Source: Blastocatellia bacterium
GTDB lineage: Bacteria; Acidobacteriota; Blastocatellia; Chloracidobacteriales; JADJPF01
DNA length: 64,000 nucleotides
Reading direction: 5' to 3'
Assembly (NCBI GenBank): GCA_016713405.1
Contig: JADJPF010000023.1
Coordinates: 43,197 to 107,196 of the forward strand
Part shown: one piece after another, positions 18,186-27,670 of the stretch
Layout: each line of letters starts with the position of its first letter
Numbering within the stretch: the first letter of the stretch is position 1
The notes under the pieces: model-generated
The model's input: only the letters and a program-made list of their open reading frames with translations
What the model was told of the DNA's origin: nothing
Database searches by the model: none
Made by a program: the position numbers and the translations under genes

Positions 18186-21100
18186 CTAGAAGAGTAGTTT
18201 CAAGCCTAATTGAATGTTACGAGGGCCTCCACCGCCTAAGAATGGATTACCAATGCCTACATCAGGAGTTGCAGTTAGTGGTAAAAATCCAATACCGCGA
18301 CCTGTTTGAGGGTCAATGCCATTAAAACCGGCATCAACAGCAAAGTTTGGAACAAGGGGAGAAGCAAAGTTAGGATGATTAAAGATATTGTAGAACTCTG
18401 CACGAAATTCTAATTTAAGCTTTTCTGTTAGCTCAGTCATTTTAGCTACAGAAAAGTCAAAGTTTTTATAATCAGGCCCAACTAAGGAATTACGCCCTAA
18501 AGTACCAAAACGCTGTGTACCTGCTAAACAATCTGCTGCACTGCCTGAACCATTTGGATTTAATATGCAAGGAACTCGGAAAGCTGATAAGTTCAAGAAT
18601 CTATCAGGGCCTTTTGTTCCTGCAAATGGATCACCAACTAGGTCTGGTCTTGGGAAAAACTCGCCTGTGCCATTGAAATCATCAAAAAGATTTACATTAA
18701 AAGGGTTGCCATTTCTTAAGGTGACAAGTCCGCCAACTTGCCAACCACTAGTTAATTTCTTAAATCGTTGGCTAAGTGTAGGCAGTTCATAGTTAAAGTT
18801 AAAAACAAATCGGTGACGGCTATCAAAATTAGAGCTAGCTCTTTCTAAATCAGGTCGGTTGCTATCATCAGGTTGTGAAGCATTAGGAACATAATCTTGT
18901 CCATCGCTAGCATTATCAATGGAATGTCCATAAGTATAAAAAACAGAAGCAGTTAAACCACGTAGATTACGAGTTCCTAAACTAAGTTGTAAAGAGTTAT
19001 AGCTAGAAATCGATGTAGTTTCTAGTTGGTTAACATAAAAGAATGTTCCACCAGAAGGTGCAAATGGCCCGTTGTCAAATGGACGTGATAAAGAAACTGT
19101 TGGGTTAGGTTGGTTGATGTCTCGATAACGGTAGAGTTTGCGACCTTGTGAACCTACATAGGCTATTTCTACAACTACATTCTTAAAAAGTTCTCTTTGT
19201 AAAGTAAGGTTGTAGTTTTGTACATAAGGAGTACGTGAACGACGGTCAACAGCAAAAACATCTGAGTCAGTAAAACCGCTAAATACAGGCGCACCAGGAA
19301 CTAATTGATTTGTTGCTGAAAAAGAAAATAATATTGGGGATTCTCCTGTTGGGTTATAAGCTGGCCCAGGATTAAAAGTATTAAATGGTAGTTGTCCAAC
19401 AAAGAAATCTTGTGAAAAACTATCATAAAATAGTCCCCATCCAGCACGTAGCACGGTTTTTCCTTTGCCGTTAATATCCCAACTAATGCCAACACGAGGA
19501 GCAAAATTGTCTAAGTCTCGTTCATAAAGGCGTTCTATATCTTTACCAACTTGCACTAGCCCACGAGCAGAGTCAAAGTTACTTAAGCGGTCGCGCTCTT
19601 CACCAAGCACGCCAAAATAATCGTAGCGTAAACCATAATTAATAAGGACAGTTGGTTTAATACGAAAACTATCTTGGAAGTAAAACCCAACAGAGTTTTG
19701 GAAAGTCCCGCGTTGAGAATCACCCATTGCACTACGTCCACCGCTAGGTCTTCCTGCTAGAAAATCGCTTAAAGAAGCAAAATCAATTCTTCCACGATAA
19801 CCAGCATCAAAAAAGCCGTTGACAAAAGTTCGTCGAAACTCTACACCAAACTTAAAGTCATGTTTGACATATTTTGAGGAAAAATTATCAATTAATTGTA
19901 AATTAGTAGCAATTCTACCTCTAGGAAGAGAGAGATTTGACCCTATTGGCTCAATTGAAGAACCTAAATTTGGGTCTTGACGGATTCTAATTACTGGTAG
20001 TCCAAAATCTCTTGGGTTAGTAACACCTGTATTTAGACCAATTGCACCTGGGTTAAAGTCGTTATCTTCAGAAAAAAAGTTTTGCTTAAATCGGTTATAA
20101 CCAAATCTCAGTTCATTAACTTTTGTACTGGAAATGACTTTAACATAGGAAAGAGATGCAATTTGCACTTTAGTTGGTGTAACAGTGTTAAAGCCAGGTA
20201 ATTTGCTACCTCCAACTAATGCTAGAGGAAAGCTTTGATCACTATCTCCATAGTAATATCTTCCACTAAGTAAATCTTTTGGAGAAAATGACTGGTCTAT
20301 TTTTACTGTAGCAGCATTAACATCATTACTTGCACGAGTAGCAACAGAAAGATTTGGAGATGGGTCAAAAAGTGGAACTGGAATATTAGGAGTTGGATAA
20401 GGGTTTCGGTTAAGAATTTGGGCAATTATTGGATTTTTTACCCCACCTAAAGCAGCAATTTCAGCCGGATCTGGAACACGTGCTAGACTAGTAACGCCAA
20501 CTCGCTCACGTTGACCTTCATAGTTGAAATAAAAGAAAGTTTTATTTTTTACAATTGGCCCGCCTAAAGCAAAACCAAATTGATTATTACGAAATGCGTT
20601 TTGTGGATTTGGTTTAGTGTTAAAAAAATTACGTGCATCTAATTTGTCATTACGTAAAAATTCTAGCACTGAGCCATGAAATTCATTTGTTCCTGATTTA
20701 GTAACAATATTGACGATTGCCCCAGAATTACGGCCATATTCAGGAGGAAAATTAGAAATAACTGCTAGTTCTGAAACTGCTTCTAGTGGCAAAATAGTTG
20801 CTGGAGTACCAAAAACACCTGCTTCATTAATTGCTGGTAGATTTCGATAGCCATCATTCATATCTGTACCATCTAGCAAATAGTTATTAGCCCGACCACG
20901 ATTACCATTTACGCTAAAAAGCCCAAATGAGCCTGGAGCATCTGTTACACCGCTTGGATCGCCTGTTGTGCCAGGAGAAATTACTAAAAGTTTAGTAAAA
21001 TCTCGTCCATTGACTGGTAATCGCTCAATTTTTTTACTCTCAAATATTTGGCCTAATTGGTTAGAAGTTGTGTTAAGTAGTGGAATAGTTGCTTCTACTA

Positions 21101-21491
21101 CAATAGCTTGAGATACTGAACCTAAATTAAGGACTATATCTACACGACGTTCTGAGGCAACTTCTACTACAATATTTTTTACTAATGCAGATTGAAAGCC
21201 ATCTCTTTCAATTCTGAGTTCATAATTTCCTGTAGGCAGTTCAGGCAAGGAAAAATTACCTGTTTCATTAGTAGTAGTGGTTCTTTCAATACCTGTGTCT
21301 ATGTTTCTTGCTGTAACACTTGCACCACCAATGACGGCTGTTTCAGGATCTGTAACTGTACCTAATATTGTACCCCGAAATGTTTGTGCTTGTATTGAGC
21401 TAGCAAAAATTGTAGTCAGCAATAACAAGCTTAACATTTGCAAAATAGATAACAGTTTGTACTTACTAAGAATTATTTGAGGATATTGCAT
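18186..21491 (-). CDS. Oar-like TonB-dependent outer-membrane receptor
   Basis: 1101 residues. A signal peptide (hydrophobic run about 14-35, ending near SIQAQ) is followed by a carboxypeptidase-regulatory-like domain: FRGTILGTVTDPETAVIGGA, GNFSLPELPTGNYEL. A plug domain contains RLPVNGRDFTKLL and NYLLDGTDMNDG, and the rest is a beta barrel ending in the aromatic-terminated strand IQLGLKLLF. This is the typical Oar/TonB receptor of Acidobacteria, importing large molecules or taking part in adhesion. AGAGGA precedes the ATG. No sigma/anti-sigma pair accompanies it. It is transcribed divergently from the caspase-FGE gene across a 243-bp promoter region, and is the longest uninterrupted gene here except the FG-GAP gene. 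Confidence 0.9.
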   Translation of the reverse strand: MQYPQIILSKYKLLSILQMLSLLLLTTIFASSIQAQTFRGTILGTVTDPETAVIGGASVTARNIDTGIERTTTTNETGNFSLPELPTGNYELRIERDGFQSALVKNIVVEVASERRVDIVLNLGSVSQAIVVEATIPLLNTTSNQLGQIFESKKIERLPVNGRDFTKLLVISPGTTGDPSGVTDAPGSFGLFSVNGNRGRANNYLLDGTDMNDGYRNLPAINEAGVFGTPATILPLEAVSELAVISNFPPEYGRNSGAIVNIVTKSGTNEFHGSVLEFLRNDKLDARNFFNTKPNPQNAFRNNQFGFALGGPIVKNKTFFYFNYEGQRERVGVTSLARVPDPAEIAALGGVKNPIIAQILNRNPYPTPNIPVPLFDPSPNLSVATRASNDVNAATVKIDQSFSPKDLLSGRYYYGDSDQSFPLALVGGSKLPGFNTVTPTKVQIASLSYVKVISSTKVNELRFGYNRFKQNFFSEDNDFNPGAIGLNTGVTNPRDFGLPVIRIRQDPNLGSSIEPIGSNLSLPRGRIATNLQLIDNFSSKYVKHDFKFGVEFRRTFVNGFFDAGYRGRIDFASLSDFLAGRPSGGRSAMGDSQRGTFQNSVGFYFQDSFRIKPTVLINYGLRYDYFGVLGEERDRLSNFDSARGLVQVGKDIERLYERDLDNFAPRVGISWDINGKGKTVLRAGWGLFYDSFSQDFFVGQLPFNTFNPGPAYNPTGESPILFSFSATNQLVPGAPVFSGFTDSDVFAVDRRSRTPYVQNYNLTLQRELFKNVVVEIAYVGSQGRKLYRYRDINQPNPTVSLSRPFDNGPFAPSGGTFFYVNQLETTSISSYNSLQLSLGTRNLRGLTASVFYTYGHSIDNASDGQDYVPNASQPDDSNRPDLERASSNFDSRHRFVFNFNYELPTLSQRFKKLTSGWQVGGLVTLRNGNPFNVNLFDDFNGTGEFFPRPDLVGDPFAGTKGPDRFLNLSAFRVPCILNPNGSGSAADCLAGTQRFGTLGRNSLVGPDYKNFDFSVAKMTELTEKLKLEFRAEFYNIFNHPNFASPLVPNFAVDAGFNGIDPQTGRGIGFLPLTATPDVGIGNPFLGGGGPRNIQLGLKLLF

Positions 21492-21734
21492 AAGATTTTC
21501 CTCTTAGTTGGTTTGTTTATAGCTTTTATTTGATAAAAAGGATTTAACCATATTAATTGCCCAACCACAACAAATAATAGGTGTTTATTTATATTAAGAT
21601 TTGCTATCATTTTTCAAAAATTAAACAAAAAATTAATAAAATAACCCCAATAGCAAATTCTTAAAAAGCCTAAAAAGTAACTAGGTATAGTTATTTAATT
21701 AATATAATTTTATCTTTGGCAGGTAACTTGTTGT

Positions 21735-23672
21735 ATGAAAAAAAGTTTAATAATTAGATTACTTTCTATTTCTGTTTGTTTAATGGTTAGTTTTTTAAGT
21801 CTATCAGTTAGTACAGATGCTCGGTCAAAACAGGAAAAAAATATCACTCAAACAACAAATGAGCGTGGGTTAGGGTTAGCTACAGTAGCAAATTGGCCTA
21901 CAAGCTCTAAACGCTATGCTTTAGTTATAGGTGTAGAGCAGTATCAAGATAAACAAATTACACCTTTAACGGCTGCCGTGAATGATGCCAAGTTGTTAGC
22001 AGATGCTTTAACAAAATATGCTGGTTTTCCTGCTGATCAAGTAGTTTTGCTAGCTTCTGACCAGCCAGCAGAACGCCAGCCAACTAGGGAAAATATCTTA
22101 AGACGGTTATCAAATTTAAGAGCCGCAATTCCGCCAGATGGATTATTGCTAGTTTCTTTTGCTGGTCATGGGATAGAAAGAGATGGAAAAGCGTTTTTAC
22201 TACCAGCAAATGCTCAAGTAAGCGGGGATATTACCTTACTAGAAGATACAGCAATAAGTGTTAATAATATTAAAGAGCGTATTCGTCAAACAGGTGTTAA
22301 ACAAGTAATGGTAATTTTGGACGCTTGCCGAAATGACCCAACAGCAGGCAGAGCAGACGCGCCCAATAATCTATCAGAAGCCTATACACGCGGTTTTAGC
22401 TTTGATGTACGTAATCAGGAAGTAAATGCGTTTGCTACTCTTTATGCTACTAATGTTGGTGCAAGAGCTTATGAAAATACAGAAAAGAAAAACGGTTATT
22501 TTACTCTAGCAATAGTTGAAGGCTTAAAGGGTGGTGCAGCAAATGAAAAAGGCGAAGTAACTTTAGAGTCCTTAAAAAAATATGTTCAAGAAGAAGTTCC
22601 TAAACGGGTAAAAATTGATTTAGGCGTAGGGAAAAAACAAGAACCCCAAGTTGTAGTTGAAGGCTATAAGGCTAATGATTTGGTGGTTTCTATTACAGTT
22701 AATGTAAATGTTAATGGTGCTACTACTAGCACAACAACTACTAATTTAGCAACAAATTCAACAAATTCAACAACTAGTGCAACAACAATTGGAGCAGGGG
22801 GTTTAGCACTTAAAACTTATGAATTTAAGACTGTAGACTTAAATATCAACGGAAAAGTTATTAAAGAAGGTACAAAACAAGCTAAAAGTTATTCAGAAAA
22901 TTTAGCAGAAGGTATTGCCTTGGAAATGGTAGAAATACCATCAGGAAGCTTTTTAATGGGTTCAGAAAAAGAAGAAGAATATAGTGGTAGATATGACAAA
23001 AACGAAATGCCACAACATAAAGTTAATATACCGGCATTTTACTTAGGCAAATTTGAAATAACCCAAGCACAATGGAAATTTGTTGCTGCTTTGCCAAAAG
23101 TTAACATGGATATAAAAGCAAAACCTTCAGCTTTTCGCGGAGATGATTCACCTGTTGAACAAATAACTTGGGATGAGGCTGTAGAGTTTTGTGCTAGACT
23201 CTCAAAACATACAGGAAAAGAATATCGCTTGCCTACAGAAGCAGAATGGGAATATGCATGTCGTGCCGGAACAGATACTATGTATAGTTTTGGGGATAGT
23301 ATTACTTTAACTCAAGTTAATTTTACAGGAATAATGTCAGGGCATTATCGAGGGCCAGAGCCAGAAGGCTATTTAGATCAGACATTTGCTGTTGGTACAA
23401 CAAAAGTAGCTAATAACTTTGGCTTATTTGATATGCATGGAAATGTTTGGGAATATTGTCAAGATGTTTGGCATGAAAACTATGAAGGTGCGCCAACTGA
23501 TGGTAGTGCTTGGTTAACAGGCGGTGATCAAGCAAAAAGAATTGCTCGCGGAGGTTCATGGATTTGTCGAGGTGGGGCTTGTCATTCAGCTTATCGCAAT
23601 GACTTAGAATTAACTTGGAAGCGCAATGATTATGGGCTACGAGTCGCAATGACCGTTCCAGCCAAGAAATAA
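21735..23672 (+). CDS. Caspase-like protease fused to a formylglycine-generating-enzyme domain
   Basis: 645 residues. A signal peptide or anchor covers about 5-28. The caspase (p20, C14) domain runs about 58-325: RYALVIGVEQY, catalytic His145 in SFAGHG and Cys198 in ILDACRND. A Thr/Asn/Ser-rich linker (about 326-365) leads to an FGE-sulfatase domain (about 395-642): VEIPSGSFLMGS, VEQITWDEAVEF, YRLPTEAEWEYACRAG, GLFDMHGNVWEYC. In the RGGSW segment Cys611 and Cys616 have the same five-residue spacing as the two active-site cysteines of true FGE, so it may be a real oxidase and not only a lectin-like fold. Caspase-FGE fusions occur in bacterial conflict and signalling systems and as targets of diversity-generating retroelements; no reverse transcriptase is seen here. 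Confidence 0.85.
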   Translation: MKKSLIIRLLSISVCLMVSFLSLSVSTDARSKQEKNITQTTNERGLGLATVANWPTSSKRYALVIGVEQYQDKQITPLTAAVNDAKLLADALTKYAGFPADQVVLLASDQPAERQPTRENILRRLSNLRAAIPPDGLLLVSFAGHGIERDGKAFLLPANAQVSGDITLLEDTAISVNNIKERIRQTGVKQVMVILDACRNDPTAGRADAPNNLSEAYTRGFSFDVRNQEVNAFATLYATNVGARAYENTEKKNGYFTLAIVEGLKGGAANEKGEVTLESLKKYVQEEVPKRVKIDLGVGKKQEPQVVVEGYKANDLVVSITVNVNVNGATTSTTTTNLATNSTNSTTSATTIGAGGLALKTYEFKTVDLNINGKVIKEGTKQAKSYSENLAEGIALEMVEIPSGSFLMGSEKEEEYSGRYDKNEMPQHKVNIPAFYLGKFEITQAQWKFVAALPKVNMDIKAKPSAFRGDDSPVEQITWDEAVEFCARLSKHTGKEYRLPTEAEWEYACRAGTDTMYSFGDSITLTQVNFTGIMSGHYRGPEPEGYLDQTFAVGTTKVANNFGLFDMHGNVWEYCQDVWHENYEGAPTDGSAWLTGGDQAKRIARGGSWICRGGACHSAYRNDLELTWKRNDYGLRVAMTVPAKK

Positions 23673-23688
23673 AGCTTAGGCTATCTTT

Positions 23689-23719
23689 AATAACCTGGGG
23701 TTTTTGACCCTAGGTTATT
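23689..23719. terminator. Bidirectional terminator between caspase-FGE and purM
   Basis: AATAACCTGGGG and ACCCTAGGTTATT pair as a stem of about 12 with one mismatch around a short T-rich loop. It lies between convergent genes; its right arm overlaps the purM stop codon. Confidence 0.7.
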
Positions 23720-24749
23720 AAACTAATTTAACTTCTTTATTTCCTACAGTTATTTCACCAATATGATAACAAGTCTCATTTAAGTTCTTAAAATGGGTCA
23801 TCACTGTTTCAAAGTTTTCTTTAGAAACAACTACTATCATTCCTATACCCATATTAAACACTCGGTACATCTCATTTTGGTCAATATTGCCGATTTTTTG
23901 CATTACTTCAAAAACAGGTAAAACCGGCCAAGTTCCTAAATTTACTACTGCTTGAGTGTTATCTGGCAAGATACGAGGAATATTTTCTAGAAAGCCTCCT
24001 CCAGTAATATGAGCTAGTCCATTAACTAAATCTTGCTCAAAAAGTCCTGATAGAGCAGGGAAGTAGTTGCGATGAGCTTTAAGTAAAGCTTCGGCTACAG
24101 TGCTATTTAATTCTGGTAAATAACTGTCTACATTATATTTAGCAATATCAAAAAATAGCTTACGTGCTAAACTGTAGCCATTAGTATGTAAGCCTAAAGA
24201 AGGAAGCCCAATTAATTGATCACCAGCTTTAATTTTACTGCCATCAATTATTTTATCACGGTCAACAACTCCAAGAATAAAGCCAGCAACATCATATTCA
24301 CCTGCTGAGTAAAAACCGGGCATTTCTGCCGTTTCTCCGCCAATTAATGGACAATTTGCTTCAAGGCAGGCGCGGGTTATACCTTCAATAATATCTGCAA
24401 CTACATTTGGAGAAAGTTCACCTGTAGCGATATAGTCCATAAAAAATAAAGGTTTTGCACCTTGAACCGCGATATCATCAATACAATGAGCAACTAGGTC
24501 ATAACCAATTGTGTTATGAATACCTGTTAGAAAGGCAATTTTTAGTTTAGTGCCGACTCCATCGGTACTTGCAACTAAAACAGGATCTTTCATATTTTGA
24601 AAGTTTGTGCGAAAAAGTGCGCCAAAACTTCCTATTTCTGTTAAGACTTGTGAATTAAAGGTTTTACGAGCTAAGTTTTTAATACGGTGTTTAGCTTCAT
24701 TGGCTGCATCAATGTTTACACCGGCTTGTTGGTAAGTGATTTTTTCCAT
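23718..24749 (-). CDS. purM: Phosphoribosylformylglycinamidine cyclo-ligase (AIR synthetase)
   Basis: 343 residues, normal for PurM. ITYQQAGVNIDAANEAKHRI opens the N-terminal domain. GSFGALF, VASTDGVGTKLKIA, the metal/ATP loop HCIDDIAVQGAKPLFFMDYIA, CPLIGGETAEMPGFY and HITGGGFLENIPRILP are conserved AIR synthetase segments. It closes the imidazole ring of AIR using ATP, step five of purine synthesis, in the cytoplasm as a dimer. It is two bases downstream of a DUF3006 gene, so the two are co-transcribed. There are no other pur genes in the window. Confidence 0.97.
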   Translation of the reverse strand: MEKITYQQAGVNIDAANEAKHRIKNLARKTFNSQVLTEIGSFGALFRTNFQNMKDPVLVASTDGVGTKLKIAFLTGIHNTIGYDLVAHCIDDIAVQGAKPLFFMDYIATGELSPNVVADIIEGITRACLEANCPLIGGETAEMPGFYSAGEYDVAGFILGVVDRDKIIDGSKIKAGDQLIGLPSLGLHTNGYSLARKLFFDIAKYNVDSYLPELNSTVAEALLKAHRNYFPALSGLFEQDLVNGLAHITGGGFLENIPRILPDNTQAVVNLGTWPVLPVFEVMQKIGNIDQNEMYRVFNMGIGMIVVVSKENFETVMTHFKNLNETCYHIGEITVGNKEVKLV

Positions 24750-24751
24750 AA

Positions 24752-24994
24752 TTAAAGCTTAAAGTCTGTTTGGTCAGGGTCGCTATCTTTGGTAAGTTCT
24801 TTTAATAAATCTTTGGTGCGTTCTTCAACGCTAGAACGGCTAGCAGGGTCAACAGTAAAGGAAATATCAAAATAATCTCCAGCGCGAGAGCCTTCTGGAA
24901 GATATTCTAGCGGAATATCTAAGTTAATTTCTTCTCTATTTACAATAAGCATTACTGCTATATTTGACTCAATACGGTCAATAAATACTTTCAT
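24752..24994 (-). CDS. DUF3006 family protein
   Basis: 80 residues with the DUF3006 pattern: KVFIDRIESNIAVMLIVNRE at the start (strand-strand), then IPLEYLPEGSRAGDYFDISF. These are small beta-barrel-like proteins of unknown function, often near competence or purine genes. It precedes purM with a two-base gap. The tail is acidic and helical. No signal peptide. Confidence 0.8.
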   Translation of the reverse strand: MKVFIDRIESNIAVMLIVNREEINLDIPLEYLPEGSRAGDYFDISFTVDPASRSSVEERTKDLLKELTKDSDPDQTDFKL

Positions 24995-25163
24995 AAAATT
25001 ATAAAATTATACCTTAAAAAAGGGTTACTAAATGCTTGCTTTATTAAGAATAAAGAATTTAGAATGCTGGCTTAGTATATCTGTGAGTGACTAACACACA
25101 AAAGCCTATTTGCCGACTATCAATAATTATGGCTATTAAAGCTAAAGGGAGAATCAAGAACTT

Positions 25164-27398
25164 ATGCGGGGACAACTAAACCAAGATTGTTTACCAGATG
25201 TGTTAAGACAAATTTATTTAGAGCGTAGATCGGGTTGTTTAAGGTTAACTCAAGACCATACTCGGAAAGAGATATTTTTTGAGCTAGGAGCAATGGTTTT
25301 TGCTTCTAGTAATCGCCGAGAAGACCGAATTGGTGAAAGTATGCTTAGACATAGCACAATTAGCCAAGAACAATTTGATTTAGCTCAAGCTCATATGGGT
25401 AGAGGTAAACGTTTTGGTAAGATTTTAGTAGACCTAAAAATAATTTCTGAGCGGGATTTAATTGCTAATGTTACTTTTCAGGTATTAGACATAATTTATT
25501 CAGTATTTAACTGGACAGTAGGCAGTTATGAATTTTATGAAGTAGGAAAAACCATTTCTGAAGACCTAAAATTAGACCTATCTACAGCAAGCATTATTTT
25601 AGAAGGCGTTCGCCGAATAAGTGATATAGACGTTATTGAGCGTGGGCTAGGGGACTTAAATAGATTAGTTGGGCCATCAACCAACCCACTGCTTAGACTT
25701 CAAACGCTTTCCTTAAGACCACTTGAGCGACAAATTATAGATGTTATTAGAGAGCCTTTAAGTTTAATTAAATTACTAGTAAAAGTAAAATCTCCTGCTG
25801 AAACTGTTTTAAGGTCTTTATATGGATTGTTATCTGCTGGAGTTTTAGAACGTTTTGCTCCTGCTGAACTTTCACAAGAAAGCGGCAAAATGGAAGTTCC
25901 AGAAAAAGTAGTCCGCCAAACTTTAGGAATGGGTGAACCTGTTCCGGTTGTGGTGGCTAGTAACCGGCAAACTGGCGCACATAAAGTTGATGAAATGGCT
26001 CTAAGACGACGAATAGATTTAGTAAAAGCTCGAATGAAAGATGGGGATGTATATCAATTATTTGCTATTAATCCAGGGTGTGAATTAGAAGAATTACAAA
26101 GTGCTTATTATAAATTAGCTAGGGAATTTCATCCAGACCGCCATTTATCTGCAACTAAAGAATTAAGAAGCGAAATAGATGAGCTATTTACCCAATTAAC
26201 TAGTTTATATGACCAAGCACGTAATTTGGTAATGGTTGAAACTACAGCAATGCCAGTTCCAACAGGTGTTACAGGCCCAATTAGGCGCAATACTGCACCA
26301 CAACCGTTAGAAAATCTTCCGCCAACACCAGCACAAAAACAAAGTGCAACAGGGAAGTTTGCTAATGTAGAAGCAAGTCCAGTACAAACTCCTGTAATTG
26401 CACAAACATTAGGGCATCATTCTACTAAACCATTACCTAGCTTTGAAGAAAGCTTAAACACTGATACTACGGAAGATGCTGTATTAGAAGATGAAACATT
26501 GTCTTTAGGCACAGGTTCTTTAGCTAGCAATTCAAAGCCATTTAGCCGAACAGGTAGCAAGTTAGCTGTTTCTGAGCTAGATATTAAGCTAAAACAAACC
26601 ATTTTAGATGCTCCTGCAATTACACAGTCTTTAGAAATTGCAAAAGAAGTTGATTCACCTACAGAAGCCTTGGTTAATACTTCTGAGGCGGAAGCTTTGA
26701 TGGATGCTTTAGATGAACTCTCTCAACTTTCTACGCCTGTTGTTGAGGAAGAAAATTATTCATCTATGACAGAACCATTAGCTTTATCATCAGAAAGCCA
26801 GGTTTTAGAAAGTCCTGTTGCTCCAACTACAGTTATGTCAGAAAATACAAGAATGGTTCAAGAAGCACTTTCTACAACTGCACTAGATAATCTTTCTACA
26901 GAAGAAGTAATGATGAATTTATCAGAAATGGAATCAGCAACAACTAGCCCGCTTTCTATGGTAGAAACTACGCCTGTTTTAGATGAGCAAGAACAAGCTG
27001 AACAGCTTTTTGTTGTTGGACGAAATGCTTTTCAATCTAAAGATGTTGGAGGGGCAGTAAAAAACCTACGTGAGGCTGTAAAGCTTTCTCCTAGGCAAAC
27101 CCGCTATAGATTATTGTTAGGACATGTTTTATCTAATAACCAACGTTGGCAAAAAGAAGCAGAAGAGCAATTTAACCAGGTCTTAGATATTGAGCCACAA
27201 AATGTAATGGCTCATTTAGGTTTAGCTCAACTTTATAGTAAAGTTGGATTGGTTCGTAGAGCAGAAAATGAATTTAGAGAAGCCTTAAAAATAGAGCCAC
27301 AAAATCCTGTTGCTAAAAAAGGCTTAAAAGCAATTATTGGAGATGACACTTTAGGCGTACCTAGCTTTTTAACTAAATTACTACCAAGTAATAATTAA
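25164..27398 (+). CDS. PATAN (DUF4388), J-domain and TPR protein
   Basis: 744 residues. The N-terminal PATAN/DUF4388 domain (about 1-110) starts MRGQLNQDCLPDVLRQIYLE and contains GCLRLTQ and VFASSNRREDRIGE. A second helical part runs to about 235. A J-like domain follows at about 295-355 (YQLFAIN..., REFHPDRH with the HPD triad), then a long disordered Ser/Thr/Pro/Glu linker (about 370-600) and three TPR units at about 610-730 (AEQLFVVGRNAFQSKDV...). No signal peptide. PATAN proteins belong to bacterial two-component and gliding/social signalling networks; the J domain would recruit DnaK. A paralogue at 31905 has the same first two domains. Ribosome site AAGGGAGA. Confidence 0.8.
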   Translation: MRGQLNQDCLPDVLRQIYLERRSGCLRLTQDHTRKEIFFELGAMVFASSNRREDRIGESMLRHSTISQEQFDLAQAHMGRGKRFGKILVDLKIISERDLIANVTFQVLDIIYSVFNWTVGSYEFYEVGKTISEDLKLDLSTASIILEGVRRISDIDVIERGLGDLNRLVGPSTNPLLRLQTLSLRPLERQIIDVIREPLSLIKLLVKVKSPAETVLRSLYGLLSAGVLERFAPAELSQESGKMEVPEKVVRQTLGMGEPVPVVVASNRQTGAHKVDEMALRRRIDLVKARMKDGDVYQLFAINPGCELEELQSAYYKLAREFHPDRHLSATKELRSEIDELFTQLTSLYDQARNLVMVETTAMPVPTGVTGPIRRNTAPQPLENLPPTPAQKQSATGKFANVEASPVQTPVIAQTLGHHSTKPLPSFEESLNTDTTEDAVLEDETLSLGTGSLASNSKPFSRTGSKLAVSELDIKLKQTILDAPAITQSLEIAKEVDSPTEALVNTSEAEALMDALDELSQLSTPVVEEENYSSMTEPLALSSESQVLESPVAPTTVMSENTRMVQEALSTTALDNLSTEEVMMNLSEMESATTSPLSMVETTPVLDEQEQAEQLFVVGRNAFQSKDVGGAVKNLREAVKLSPRQTRYRLLLGHVLSNNQRWQKEAEEQFNQVLDIEPQNVMAHLGLAQLYSKVGLVRRAENEFREALKIEPQNPVAKKGLKAIIGDDTLGVPSFLTKLLPSNN

Positions 27399-27423
27399 AA
27401 TATAAAAATTAAAGCCTCTTTTG

Positions 27424-27451
27424 AAGCCCTGTAACTAGATTTACAGGGCTT
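27424..27451. terminator. Bidirectional terminator after the PATAN-J-TPR gene
   Basis: AAGCCCTGTAA and TTACAGGGCTT pair perfectly around a six-base loop and are followed by TTGATATTTTG. It lies between convergent genes ending at 27398 and 27464. Confidence 0.8.
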
Positions 27452-27463
27452 TGATATTTTGTA

Positions 27464-27652
27464 TTAGTTTTCTTCTTTTCCTTTGCGGCCAATAAATAAA
27501 AGGCTAATTCCTGTAACCAGCAAAAGGCCACCTAAACCATGAAAGATAATTAAGTATTGTGGCATTCCTAAAGTGCGCTTAACGATAATACCAGTAGCTA
27601 TTAATGCTAAAGCTAGGACAATGGCAATTATACCAGGTATTTTAGTTTTCAT
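27464..27652 (-). CDS. Small two-helix membrane protein
   Basis: 62 residues with two hydrophobic segments (about 7-24 and 34-53) separated by KRTLGMPQY and a charged C-terminus RKGKEEN. AAGGGG precedes the ATG. It follows the M20 hydrolase by 18 bases in the same direction. I do not recognise the family and no function can be inferred. Confidence 0.6.
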   Translation of the reverse strand: MKTKIPGIIAIVLALALIATGIIVKRTLGMPQYLIIFHGLGGLLLVTGISLLFIGRKGKEEN

Positions 27653-27670
27653 TTTTTCCCCTTAAAGATT

